Below the pieces are notes generated by a model, which saw only the letters and a list, made by a program, of their open reading frames with translations, was not told the origin of the DNA and did no database searches. Shown one piece after another: positions 32,385-42,644 of a stretch of DNA of 64,000 bases. Source of the stretch: Rhynchopus sp. YZ270_cl-10 (taxonomy: Eukaryota > Euglenozoa > Diplonemea > Diplonemida > Diplonemidae); the NCBI GenBank assembly GCA_964035575.1, contig OZ037855.1, forward strand, positions 1,488,001 to 1,552,000, in the 5' to 3' direction. Position 1 is the stretch's first letter. Each line of letters begins with the position of its first letter. The translations under genes were made by a program, and so were the position numbers.

Positions 32385-32440
32385 AGTATGGTGGAGTTTA
32401 TCTTCGGGTGCTACACTAATACACAAAAAAAAAAATTGAG
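32385..32440 (+). repeat. Family B1 dispersed element with A-run, copy 1
   Basis: AGTATGGTGGAGTTTATC, then TTCGGGTGCTACACTAATAC and an A-run. Truncated before the CCAAGTTTTC block seen in other B1 copies. GTAT at the start can pair with ATAC at the end. Confidence 0.6.
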
Positions 32441-32760
32441 TATAGACCCTATTAACCCCAAGAGGGTTCTTATTAGGGTGATTGTCGACAAAAAATAGCC
32501 TTCAGGCGACACTGTGGACAGAGCCTAGCTTGGTAGGCGTTTGTCAATACAAAAAAAGGGGGGGGGGTTGTGGGGGGGTATTTCTCTGATTTTGATCTTT
32601 GTTTTTTGGTTGACTAAAGCACCGAGGTTATAAAAAAGTTTTTTGGGGATGAAACAAAAAGTATAACAATTCCTTCAAAGAAGAAAAAGAAAAATTTAAA
32701 AAAGAGGGGGTTTCCCAGCGTAACACCCCCAAAAAAAAAAAAATCCCATCCCATCCCATC

Positions 32761-32791
<31 letters not shown>

Positions 32792-32834
32792 CATTTTTTC
32801 CAAAAACTCACCCCGCCTGCGTTTGAAGTTGTTA

Positions 32835-32910
32835 TTGTGCTTTCATCCGGAGCTGGGTATCGTACGTGGATCAGTCGGAAGGTGTGCCTGCATCAATAAC
32901 TATTCCTTTT
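32835..32910 (+). repeat. Family C dispersed element, copy 2
   Basis: TGTGCTTTCATCCGGAGCTG, then TATCGTACGTGGATCAGTCG, then GTGTGCCTGCATCAATAACT. Same order and spacing as the copies near 13.8 and 59.8 kb, about 80% similar by eye. Confidence 0.7.
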
Positions 32911-33958
32911 ATATTTTTCTCTTACGGTAAAGCCTCCCTATGGTCTACACAAGGGTTGCTTTTTTTCCCCCTCATTCTTCTTCTTCACCTCCATCTCCCC
33001 GTTACCTTTCTTTTGTTCTTTTTTTTCTCTCGGATTTTCAAAGTTGGTTCTTTGGTATTTTCCCCTCCCATTCCTCTCTTTTTTTCCACCCCATTACCCC
33101 CCCACAATAAAAACGAGCGCTAGCGTCACCAAAGAAGGTTTTTTTTTTCAAAAAAAATATTTTCTGAATCCACCCCCTTTGCCACTTATTACCCCTTCCC
33201 TCAAGACACATCATCTTTCCACCTTCCCGGGTTCGGTCCTCCCCCAAAGGGTTTCACCCTTACTCCCCCCCTTTATTTGGAATGGATACAAAAAAAAAGC
33301 TGAATATTGTTTTTTTCATTGTGTTCATTTTGTCATTTTCCGTATTTATTTTTAATATGTTTATCCGAAAATTTTGAAAAAAGGTATGCCAAAAGAGAGG
33401 TAAAAGGAAGAGTTTTTTTTTTTCAAAAAAAAAAAAAAATGTATGATTTCCCTGTTTGAAGCTGCCTCCCGACACCCTAGATGCACTCTGCATTCTTCTC
33501 CCCCTTCTTTTCACTCCCCTGCCCCGTGTCCCCTTTTTTTGTTTTGATATTTCTTCATTTTACGGCAGTTACGTTGCTAGTTGAAGAGTCAATTACCACT
33601 CCCAACCCCCAATTTTTTTACAACCCATTTTTCGTTTTGCCACCCTTTTTTTTGTTTTTTAAACCCCCCCAACCCCAAACCCAAACCCCAAGACACTGAC
33701 ATTCCCCACCAAAAAAAAAACACAAAAAAAAAATATCTGATCCCCCCACCATTACTTCCACTCAGCGATATCCCAATAAAACCCCAGCCCCCTTTTTTTT
33801 TTTGAAAAGTTTGTGTGGTCAACATTTTTTTTTTGGTATTCCTCCCCTCCCTCCCCTCTTCCCCCAAAGCGTCATCGCACAGTGCGGGTTTTGTACGCCT
33901 ATCATATTGTTTTAAATAGGGGAACCGTGGAGTTGTATTGTAACAACCTACATTAGTT

Positions 33959-34010
33959 GGTGGCTAAGCAACGAGACGCTTAGGTTCATCTTACAAACTT
34001 TTTTTTAAAA
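33959..34010 (+). repeat. Hairpin-T element (family A), copy 6
   Basis: GGTGGCTAAGCAACGAGACG, then CTTAGGTTCATCTTACAAAC and a T-run. This is one of the best matches to the consensus: stem CTAAGC...GCTTAG, the GGTTCATCTTA block and a T-run of eight. Confidence 0.7.
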
Positions 34011-34569
34011 AATTTCCAAGACATTATCAAACAGACTAAAAATGGTAGCAGGATATGACTATGGTGCGATATCAGAACAGCTCTTTTTTTTGGTTGTGCA
34101 TTTTTTTTTTTCTGTGCACTGCAATGTCAAAGTCCCTCTGTCGTCCTTTGGTGGATTGTGTACATCTATTTTATAGGGTTATCTTCAATTGTTTTTTTTA
34201 AATCTCTTTGTAATTCTTTGCTGCAATTAAATTTTATACTTTTTGTTTGTTGCGATTTTTTTAAACATATAACTTATGATGTACCCTAAACCAAAGCTTA
34301 GAAGAGCAAATGTAGATGCTACCGTTAGAATTTTATCTTTGCATTGCGTTTCAAAGAGAAAATTGGTTTTTCGACAAACGAGGTCTGATCACCTCACTGT
34401 TATTCCACAGGATTATTCGTCTTTTCCTGTTATGTTATTGGTTTTTTTTTTTTGTCAAATTCTAAAAAAAAAAATGTAAAGCAATGTGATCACATCCTAC
34501 TACGCTTTTGTTATTTTTTTTTTTTTTGTTGTTTGAAAATATTGTCTGTCAATTCAGGTCTTTTTCAAA

Positions 34570-34620
34570 GGTGTACTCAAAAGCACGCGAGGCTTCGGTT
34601 CATCTGATAAACTTTTTTTC
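34570..34620 (+). repeat. Hairpin-T element (family A), copy 7
   Basis: GGTGTACTCAAAAGCACGCG, then AGGCTTCGGTTCATCTGATA and AACTTTTTTTC. About 600 bp after the previous copy in the same orientation. Confidence 0.6.
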
Positions 34621-34674
34621 CCCTTTCTCCATATTTTTCTTATGTTGTCTGCACTGCAAAGTTCAAACTTCTAA

Positions 34675-35555
34675 AATACGTTTTTTATTCCACTGGGAAA
34701 TAAAGTATACTGGTGCTTCCCGGGGGGTGTGCATTTCACAAATTTTCACAAAATGTGACAAGTTTTCACAAATTTTCACCACACGAAAACTGCCACAAAA
34801 TTGTGAAGGCTGGCGAAAAGTGGTGAAAAATTGTGAAAAAATGTGAAAAGTTGTGAATAGTTGTGAAAAGTTGTGAATTGATTTTTTTTTTGTGAGTGCT
34901 TTTTTTTTGGGCGGGTGGTGACCCACCCATTGAGGGGCACGCTGGGATTCACAAGATAGAACGTGATGTGGTGTACCAGTGTACCTGTGTACTGTGTGAT
35001 GTGCGGAAATGACGAGAACTTGTCCATTTCGGCAAATTGACCCCACCACTGGCCGGACGGATTCCGGAAATGCAAATGCCGGCGTTTAAAAGCTTCACCA
35101 ACGAGAGAAAAAAGGGTAGTGAAAAGTTGTGAATAGTTGTGAAAAGTTGTGAATTGAATTGAAAATTTGTGAAATGCATACCCCCCGGGAAGCACCATAT
35201 ACGAAGGATTTGGCACTTTTAGCGGGATTTTATTTAATGATAATTTCACGCTAAATTTTGGTACATGTAGGTAGTAGGGCTGGAGGGACCGTCCAGCCTT
35301 TTTGAGCCTCCCTCCAGCCTCCTCAATCCCGCCAGCCCCTCAGCGGGCCTATCTAGGGGTCCGCGGGACCCGGTAGCGCTGGCGGGAGGGTAATGAGAGC
35401 TTTTTTTTTTTTTTTTTCACGCTCTTTTTTTTTTTTTTCCCTGAGAGCTTCCTGTGAGGACACATACTCGTTAGTTATTGCACAATAAATAAGTCCCGCT
35501 AAAAGTGCCAAATCCTTTCGTATACTTTATTTCCCGTGAAATAAAATTACGTATT
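34675..35555. mobile_element. Large foldback element interrupted by a TG...CA MITE
   Basis: The left arm (34675-34710 continued at 35203-35235) and right arm (35485-35555) are inverted copies of each other over about 65 bp. Shared blocks are GGGAAATAAAGTATAC, GGATTTGGCACTTTTAGCGG and an AATACGT end. The central 250 bp hold a GC-rich block (GTCCAGCC, CCTCCAGCC) and T-runs. The 34711-35197 MITE sits in the left arm. There is no reading frame. Superfamily unknown; the arms' outer ends run into the neighbouring foldback. Confidence 0.8.
34711..35197. mobile_element. TG...CA MITE with 5-bp target duplication, copy 1 (487 bp)
   Basis: Starts TGGTGCTTCCCGGGGGG and ends CCCCCCGGGAAGCACCA; the terminal inverted repeat continues about 37 bp into TGCATTTCACAAATTTTC. 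The flanking duplication is TATAC (34706-34710 and 35198-35202). The interior has subterminal TTCACAA decamers, and on the other side GTGAAAAGTTGTGAA repeats, around a GC-rich core containing the TGGTGGGGTCAA module (as complement). No coding capacity. Confidence 0.93.
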
Positions 35556-35717
35556 CACCTCCTTTTAGCGGATTATTTTGCGATACTTCACTTATTTTTT
35601 TCCCAGGCTCGTGCACTCAATTTGCCTCGCTTCGCTCGGCAAATTAAGTAGCCCTCGCCTGGGAAAAAAATGCGTGAAGTTATCGCAAAATAAAACCCCG
35701 CTAAAAGGAGGTGAATA
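35552..35717. repeat. 166-bp near-perfect palindrome (foldback)
   Basis: TATTCACCTCCTTTTAGCGG at the left and the complement CCGCTAAAAGGAGGTGAATA at the right. The arms continue through TTTTGCGAT and TTTTTTTCCCAGGC to an inner hairpin AATTTGCC / GGCAAATT. It shares the TTTTAGCGGG block with the foldback just before it, so the two may be one compound element. Confidence 0.85.
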
Positions 35718-35819
35718 AACAGTGGTCGCGCTAATTATGGGAAAAAATGGGGAAAAAATGGATTTCGGGTACGGAAAAACGTTCCTTGAAAAGGTTAGCT
35801 GGGGAGGCCCGGAAACCCC

Positions 35820-36300
35820 GTTTTGTGGCATTTCCGGGCCAATCCCGGCTTGTGGTGGGGTATATACGGAAAAATGGACAAAATTTTAGTGACTTAAATT
35901 TTCGCAAAATATGAACCCGTACTCGTAAACAAGGGTCATTTTCAGGAAAATTCGGAAAATTCCGAGATTTGGAAGCAATTTTTCTCCTGAAAATCAGTGG
36001 GTTTTCAGCCCCAAAACATACCGCGATTGGAATTTCCGGAATCCGTCCGCGCTGTGGTGGGGTCACTTTGCCGAAATGGCCAATTTTTTGGTTTTGGTCA
36101 AAATCCATGTGGGTAAAGAGGGCCAATGTAAATCCCACAACCAGATTTTCTCTCCCTGATCCTGAACGTCTTGCAACATGAAAATGCGCGAAAACACCGG
36201 CATTTGCATTTCCGGAATTCGTCCGTTCTGTGGTGGGGTCAATTTGCCGAAATGGACAAGTTCTTGGTTTTGGTCAAAACCCGTCAGTGTAAGGTAAAGG
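35820..36300 (+). repeat. Three degenerate copies of the GTGGTGGGGTCAA module
   Basis: At about 35828, 36005-36100 and 36196-36290 the DNA repeats the plan GAATTTCCGGAATCCGTCCG, CTGTGGTGGGGTCAA, TTTGCCGAAATGGAC, TTTTGGTCAAAA. The same block, complemented, is the core of the three TG...CA MITEs, and a variant is the core of the 37.9-40.1 kb tandem repeat. Confidence 0.8.
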
Positions 36301-36600
36301 GGGCAAGTGTTTGCCTGTAGAAACTGGAAGGGAACAGGCAGCGCCGCAGGCGCACGGTAACCAACTTTTTTTTTTTTTTTCCTTTTCTTTTTTTCTCCTC
36401 TTTCTTTTGACTTTCCGAGCCAATTGCGTTCCACGGCGGGGTCACATGTATATGCAAGTCCACTATGTGGTGGTCTTACTCAACAATATTAGAACTTCTG
36501 GTTTCTTAATGAAATCCCCGTACTGCAAAAAAAAAACGTTCCTACCAAAACCCCCAAAAATCCCGGGATGAGGGATGGACTTTAGCGCGAGCTCTGTGAA

Positions 36601-36608
36601 TAAATAGT

Positions 36609-36639
<31 letters not shown>

Positions 36640-36655
36640 GTTTTTTTTTTTTTTT
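36601..36655. repeat. Long T homopolymer
   Basis: Forty-odd T residues with a single G. The length is likely uncertain in assembly. Confidence 0.9.
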
Positions 36656-36906
36656 AGGTTTTTATGGTCAATCATGTACACATGAACCCAAGAACCACCC
36701 CCTATTTTTCAATCCCCAAACACACATCATAAAAAAGTTGGGAACACGTTGATCCCTATACCTATGCTCTCAATTTATTGAAATGCATATGTTGAAAACA
36801 CTTCAAATCCCCTTTTGATGCAGCTACTCTGTGAAGGAGTAAACAGAGTAAGTTCCTTTTATAAAAGCTTTGTCTTTTTTTGATGTGAAAGTATATGAAA
36901 CCAATA

Positions 36907-37022
36907 CAGTAAGGCAACAAACGGTGGGGTAAAAAAAAAAACTATTTGTGGATTTTGGAGTTTCAAAACTCTGAAAAGGAGGGTTTTTTTTTTAACCCCC
37001 TCCGATGTGTGTTGCCTTACTG
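36907..37022. mobile_element. Mariner-like MITE, 116 bp
   Basis: TIRs CAGTAAGGCAACA / TGTTGCCTTACTG flanked by TA on both sides. The internal palindrome TTTCAAAACTCTGAAA lies at about 36960-36976. The TIR is similar but not identical to the 20994-21094 element (CAGTAGGACAAG), so these are two subfamilies. Confidence 0.85.
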
Positions 37023-37038
37023 TAAATTTTTTATATAG

Positions 37039-37039
<1 letters not shown>

Positions 37040-37074
<35 letters not shown>
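37040..37074. repeat. (CT)n microsatellite
   Basis: A CTCTCT run of about 34 bp, 16 bp after the mariner-like MITE. Confidence 0.9.
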
Positions 37075-37075
<1 letters not shown>

Positions 37076-37622
37076 ATATACATCCCCTTCTTAACATCTT
37101 CCCACCCTATTTCCCAGGTTTGAAACACAAGCAAAATCTTCCCCCTTAAATCTTCCGTTTAAAAAAAATTCCGCTCTTTGTGTGTTTAACGTCATATGAT
37201 GCAGCTGATTGTATGCAATGCAATAAAAAAGAAGAAGAAAGAAATGAGCGTAGGGGGAAGAGACAACGTGTATAGTGTAACACATCCTTCTGCACTGATA
37301 CACACAAATTTAAGGGGGCTTCGTACGAGAGGCTTCTTCTTTTTTTTATTTTTTTTTGACCTGCGCTTCTTATCGGTTTTCATGAAGGGAGATTGCCGAT
37401 GGGGAACTCCATCTTTCTTGTCAAAAACATAAGAATAAAAATCTTACTTTTTTTTGCGGCCTGTTTCCCCCCCTTATACCCCAGCTCCGAGAGCTTTTTG
37501 CTCATTCACGATTTTTTTGGGGTATTTTTTTTTTTTGATTTTTTTTTCCTGAAGACCCCCAAACGAGGGGGTCTTTTTTATGAGCAATTTTCAAACTTCA
37601 AACCAAAACAAACAAAAACAAG

Positions 37623-37755
37623 TAATTGCTATCGGAAAAAAAACGGGGTGTGCTGTGGAACTCCATCCTGTAGAAATAATCTACAACACGCCCAGCATTC
37701 TGCTCTTCTACTGCGGAGCTTTCCACAGCACACCCCGCTTTTTTCTTAGCAATTA
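37623..37755. repeat. 133-bp foldback element
   Basis: TAATTGCTA at the left and TAGCAATTA at the right, with arms containing GGGGTGTGCTGTGGA and TCCACAGCACACCCC. No target duplication could be read with confidence; no coding capacity. Confidence 0.8.
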
Positions 37756-38307
37756 GTTGTTCTTGTTGTTATTGTTATTTTCAACCACCTTCCTTCAACC
37801 CTTGTAGGGATCAGTTGCTATTTTTTTCGCGAAAACATGAAATTATACATTTCAAGAGAACAAATTAAAAAGGGTCCTTATTTGCATTTTTGGGCTCCGC
37901 CCGTGCAGTGGTGGGGTCAATCTCGAAAATTGGACAATTTTTTGACCACTTAAATTTTGAGAAATATGAGCCCGGTTGCTTATACGTGGGGCCCATTTTC
38001 GGCTAAAATTTTCCTCAAAATCTGGTTTTGTAAAATTGACCCTTTACTCCCCCCCCACATCGATTTCAATACTATACCTTACTTCACCTACGGTTGCCCT
38101 TACAGGGGGGTGAAGGAAGGTAAGTTGAAAAGGGTCCTTATTTGCATTTTTGGGCTCCGCCCGTGCAGTGGTGGGGTCAATCTCGAAAATTGGACAATTT
38201 TTTGACCACTTAAATTTTGAGAAATATGAGCCCGGTTGCTTATACGTGGGGCCCATTTTCGGCTAAAATTTTCCTCAAAATCTGGTTTTGTAAAATTGAC
38301 CCTTTAC

Positions 38308-39761
38308 CACGGCTTCGCAAATATATTTAATAATAGTTTTTTGAAAAAAGTTCAATATTTTAATATTTTCAAAAAGTACGTGTAAAAAAAACAAAAATAT
38401 TAAAAATATTGATAAATATTGATTTATTTTGTATGGTATTTTTCAGTGGGAAAATAGTAAAATATTGATCAATATATTGAAAATATTGATCAATATTTTC
38501 AATATATTGATCAATATTTTCAATATTTTGAAAATATTGAAAAATGTACGTTGAAAAATGTACGTGGAACACTGTGGCGTACCAGATTGTCGATCTAATC
38601 GGCAACATCTTCTCCGGCAAGATGAACGCGTCCCGTGCGGGTCGGTGGGTGGCGTTCCAGGCCAAAATCGGCAAGGCGCAGAACGGCTCGACGCTGGGGG
38701 CGATCCTGGTGGAAGTGAGGAAAGCGAACGAAGCAGCCTCCTCCGACGAAGAAGAGATGTACCGGCTCAAGGGGTTTTTGGAACGCGTGGAGTCCACTTT
38801 CCACAAGGTGACCGCCACAGACTTGGATGAACTCGAATCTAAGTTGGAACACATCGTGGCCGGGAAAAGGGATAGTCCACAACCCCCAGCCGCGAAACGA
38901 TGCCCCACTCCTGGTGATACCCGGGCCTCCTCAGGGGCCGACATCTACAGCCACGTGACACCTCGCCTCAGAACTCTTGTCGGCTTCTTGGCGAGAGAGC
39001 TAAGCGGGACAGATAAACCTTGCGAGTCGCTGAAGTCGTTGTGCAGAATTTTTGGTTCTCGCCCCCTAGAAGAGTTGCAGGAGGCGCTCCGTCAAGAAGA
39101 AGTGGTGCAAGCAGCCATCAGACTGGACTGTTGTTCTACCCCCACTGTTCGCGGTGTGTCATCTGGCTCACCCACCCCGTCCTGCCCCTTAAATCTAGGG
39201 TCACCTGTTTTCCCTCCCCTCGACACACTTTGTAGTGTTGTGTATCAGAATTGTTTTGTCAAGAGCGACACATAAAGACCCCTTCGGTCCCCTCCCCGAA
39301 GTAACATTTTTTCCCCTAGCTTGAATCTCCTCTCTTAGTTTCCTCTTCAATTGCAGCGCGAAGTTTTCTCCTTGACATCTCGCTGCCCTCCCGATGGCCA
39401 ACCCGCCCGACGAATCACGCCGTTGGGGTCACAGTAGAACGTGGCCTGGTGCATAAAATGAGACACGCGTGGTGCTGGATGAACAATAAGGGGACGTCTC
39501 AGCAGTTTGTCAGGTCACAATCCTACACGTCTAACAAAAACAAAAAACGGAAACCACCACAGTAAAATTGCACATAAAATTTACCAATATTTACCAATAT
39601 TTCAATATTTATCAATATTTTCAATATATTGCAATATTTGTCAATATTTATTAAAATATTGATTATTTTTTTCCAAAATATTGATTCAATATTTTTAATA
39701 ATAATCATATTTCAATATTCATCAATATTTAAAATATATTGAATATATTTGCGAAGCCGTG
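38308..39761 (+). mobile_element. 1454-bp TIR transposon with 6-bp target duplication, carrying one open frame
   Basis: The ends are CACGGCTTCGCAAATATATT and its complement. The flanking duplication is CTTTAC (38302-38307 and 39762-39767), and the intact tandem repeat copy shows the empty site. Both flanks inside the element are AT-rich arrays of ATTGATCAATATATTGA type; the centre (about 38565-39540) is GC-rich and carries a 243-codon frame. Superfamily not assigned: 6-bp duplications occur in several DNA transposon groups. Confidence 0.88.
38544..39275 (+). CDS. Unrecognised protein encoded within the 1454-bp TIR element
   Basis: 243 residues, GC-rich codon use like the host genes and unlike the AT-rich element arms. 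The first Met is at 38544; a second at 38559 is also in frame. Residues 20-110 look helical and charged (GRWVAFQAKIGKAQNG, EEEMYRLKGFLERVESTF, LDELESKLEHIV). A Pro-rich hinge with KRCPTPGD is followed by another helical part (LRTLVGFLARELSG, LEELQEALRQEE). I see no DDE, helicase, polymerase or zinc-finger signature. It could be an accessory protein, a captured host gene fragment or one exon of a spliced transposase: TTCAATTGCAG at 39346-39356 would serve as a 3' splice site for later GC-rich sequence. Confidence 0.45.
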   Translation: MYVEKCTWNTVAYQIVDLIGNIFSGKMNASRAGRWVAFQAKIGKAQNGSTLGAILVEVRKANEAASSDEEEMYRLKGFLERVESTFHKVTATDLDELESKLEHIVAGKRDSPQPPAAKRCPTPGDTRASSGADIYSHVTPRLRTLVGFLARELSGTDKPCESLKSLCRIFGSRPLEELQEALRQEEVVQAAIRLDCCSTPTVRGVSSGSPTPSCPLNLGSPVFPPLDTLCSVVYQNCFVKSDT

Positions 39762-40116
39762 CTTTACTCCCCCCCCACATCGATTTCAATACTATACCTT
39801 ACTTCACCTACGGTTGCCCTTACAGGGGGGTGAAGGAAGGTAAGTTGACAAATTAAAAAGGGTCCTTATTTGCATTTTTGGGATCCGCCCGTGCAGTGGT
39901 GGGGTCAATCTCGAAAATTGGACAATTTTTTGACCACTTAAATTTTGAGAAATATGAGCCCGGTTGCTTATACGTGGGGCCCATTTTCGGCTAAAATTTT
40001 CCTCAAAATCTGGTTTTGTAAAATTGACCCTTTACTCCCCCCCCACATCGATTTCAATACTATACCTTACTTCACCTACGGTTGCCCTTACAGGGGGGTG
40101 AAGGAAGGTAAGTTGA

Positions 40117-41626
40117 AAAGTTAGGGACAGTGTTGCTTGCCCAGGTGGCAACTACACTATTCCAACAATTCTTTAACAAAAAAAAAGCTAATAAAGAAGA
40201 AACAGATCAGATAGCGATCAACTTCTTCATTTTTTCCCGTATCTTACACAAATAACAACCATCTATGATGTACATTTTTTTTTTCCAAAAGTTTATCAAT
40301 TACTGAGCAATTTTACTTCCTTCGCCAGCTGGTTTACAAAAACGATCGCTCTCTTTGGCAACTCTGTGTTCTGTGTTCATGTACAATCTTCACCCACGCA
40401 GCTTTTGCTCTTTCTCTCTCATTCGTGTGGTTCAACTTAAAACCGACGAACGAAAAAAAACACCAACAAATGGGTGACTGAAAAAAAACAAAAACACAAC
40501 AGTAACAATAAAGAACAAAAACAGCCCACTGTCGCATCTCTGCCACTATTAGGGATGAGGTGTGTGCCGTTATTTGTCGTTCCTCGCCCCTTTTTTTGGT
40601 TAATTGTCGATTGCAATCCACAAAAAACAAAAACAAAAACAAACAAAGATAGTGGAGTTCATCCTCGGGTGTCTACACTAATACAACCAAGTTTTCACAA
40701 ACAAAAAAAAAAAAAATAACGCAGTCCGGTGCCTCAAAACCAAGGGCTCAGTCCTATGTAGCCCTGGTCCCGTCATTACTTCACCCAAATGTTTAATGGG
40801 TGTGGGTTTTAATGGCATGGGGTTTTCTGTGATTGTTGTTGTTTTTTCTTCTTTCTTTTCTATTTGACAAGGTATTATTAGGGCACGCAAATTTGCATAA
40901 AACCCGGTTTTCAAAACTGGTTTCTACATCTCACCCTAAGACTTTGTTTGACAGATGTGTGCACGAGTGGCATGCATTTGTTTATGATTCTTTTTGTCTT
41001 TTTTATTCAACCTTTTTCTTCAAAAAGGGAGACTGAGCAACAGAGCTTAGTGATTGAACACCCGTTTCATATTATTATTTTTTTGCCGAACGAATTCATA
41101 TTTCAAAATAATTCCCACCCCCTTCTTTTCCCCCACCGTCCCGCTAACCAGAGACCGCGTTTTGCATTAGGGGGACTCTTGCTTAACCCGGAACGAAAAT
41201 GAAAAAATGTTTTTTTTTTATTTCTGGGATTGTTTTGCTTTTTAGCGTTTACGTTTCACCCTTTGTGACCCAGGGGGTGGCGAGTTATTGGCTGTTAGAT
41301 GGGGCCCGTAGAATGGAGCATTCGACAGCTTCGTGTGAAAAATGAATTCACGACAAAAAAACATCGATGAGATTAGACCACCAGATATTCGAAAGTCAAG
41401 AGTGAAGAATTTGGGGATTTTGGGTCATTTTTACCTGCAAATTCCTTTGCCAAAGAACAACGTTTTTTCCCCCATGAAAACTGGCAACCTATTCTGTGGT
41501 TAAAAAGTGCAAAATTCCTTCGCTAATGGATTTATTGGGTGGTTGTGACCTGGATTGAGGCGAAAGGCCCCCCAAAAAAAATCCTGCGCTTTTATGAGGG
41601 CTTTACCGGAGTATAGGACCTTCTAG
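40117..41626. other. Gene-free region with family B copies
   Basis: AT-rich with no coding frame of GC-rich codon use. A partial B2 copy lies at 40141-40186 (GGCAACTACACTATTCCAAC followed by AATT and an A-run) and a full B1 copy at 40649-40712. Confidence 0.55.
40649..40712 (+). repeat. Family B1 dispersed element with A-run, copy 2
   Basis: AGTGGAGTTCATCCTCGGGT, then GTCTACACTAATACAACCAA, then GTTTTCACAAAC and A-run. Almost identical to the copy at 45767-45825. Confidence 0.8.
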
Positions 41627-42422
41627 CAGGGGTCCTAAGAGTGGTAACTTTTACCACTTCTGAAGTGACCTTTTTTATTTTTTTGAAATCCGAAGGTCAC
41701 TTCGAAGTGACCTTCGAAAAGTGCCCTAAAAAGTGACCTTCCCTTTTTATTTTTGAAATCCGGTGTCACGAAGTGACCTCGGATGCTTAACATACACCGG
41801 GAACACGTTGGAGGGTCCGGTATTTTTTTTCTATTTTGCCAAGATCAGTGGTCTGCAGTGCTGCAGGTTGCCAATGTACAATTTTCAGCGCAATTTTTTT
41901 TGGCAAAGTTGCGTACCGTGGCTTCGCCAGAAACTTTCGTTTTGGCAAAATACGTAAGTAAAATTTGCGGAAACTGACGATAATTACCAACGACAGTGCC
42001 ATTTTATGGCAAATTTTTTAGAAATGTTGCGTACCGTGGCTTCGCCAGGAACTTTTGGGTGACATGACCGCCGTTTCTTTTATAAATGTACTCATGTTAC
42101 TGATAAGAAGGCTGACACCCACTCAACATCGGCCAAAACATCTGCCTATGGCTGTGTTGTGTTGTTCGTGGTAAGAAGCATAACGGTGGCATCAGACTGC
42201 GACACCGCGAAATTGCCTCAAAAAAAAAAATCGTCTCTAGTGCCCTGTCCTTATGATACGGCGATAACCAACGTCCAGTGTATGTCCGAGGAATTTGCAC
42301 CTTTTCAACTTCACTTTTGTTTGTTCCTGAGGGAAAGGTTTTTTTTTTCCCTCCCCAAAAAACGAGAAGTGACCTTGAAGTTGCCATTTTTATTTTTTTT
42401 GAGAACAGCGTTAGGACCCCTG
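41627..42422. mobile_element. hAT-like non-autonomous element, 796 bp
   Basis: Terminal inverted repeats CAGGGGTCCTAA / TTAGGACCCCTG. The 8-bp flanks CCTTCTAG (41619-41626) and CCCTCTAG (42423-42430) differ at one base. A CAGGG start and 8-bp duplication are typical of hAT. The interior has AAGTGACCTTC repeats near both ends and two copies of the GTACCGTGGCTTCGCCA motif (about 41927 and 42033). No transposase frame. Confidence 0.75.
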
Positions 42423-42644
42423 CCCTCTAGTCATTTTCCGAAAAAAGAAATAGCTATTTATTAACAACAAATAATGGGTCATTATTTCACTCGAGAATCG
42501 GTGAGTGCTCCTCGAGTGCCCGAAGGGCACGAGAGGGGCACGAACCGATTCGAGAGTGAAAAAATGGCCCATATTGGCGTTGATAAGGTAGTTTTATTGC
42601 ATATGGTGATAATTTTGAGTACTCCTGATTTTTGGAGTTAAATA

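Larger units (their letters stand above)
32107..34674. other. Gene-free, homopolymer-rich DNA with dispersed short elements
   Basis: G-, A- and T-runs, a (TC)n stretch at 32760-32787 and no coding frame with GC-rich codon use. It holds a family B copy (32385-32440), family C copy 2 (32835-32910) and family A copies at 33959-34010 and 34570-34620. Confidence 0.6.
37861..40116 (+). repeat. Three tandem A-B repeat units of about 265 bp, split by an inserted element
   Basis: The A part (about 180 bp) runs from AAAGGGTCCTTATTTGC through GCAGTGGTGGGGTCAATC to TTGACCCTTTAC, at 37867-38046, 38126-38307 and 39853-40036. The B part (about 82 bp, TTTACTCCCCCCCC...GGTAAGTTGA) is at about 38041-38127, 39763-39848 and 40033-40116 and contains a hairpin CTTACTTCACC / GGTGAAGGAAGGTAAG. 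The copies are nearly identical. The second unit is cut at its A-B joint by the 1454-bp element. Confidence 0.92.
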
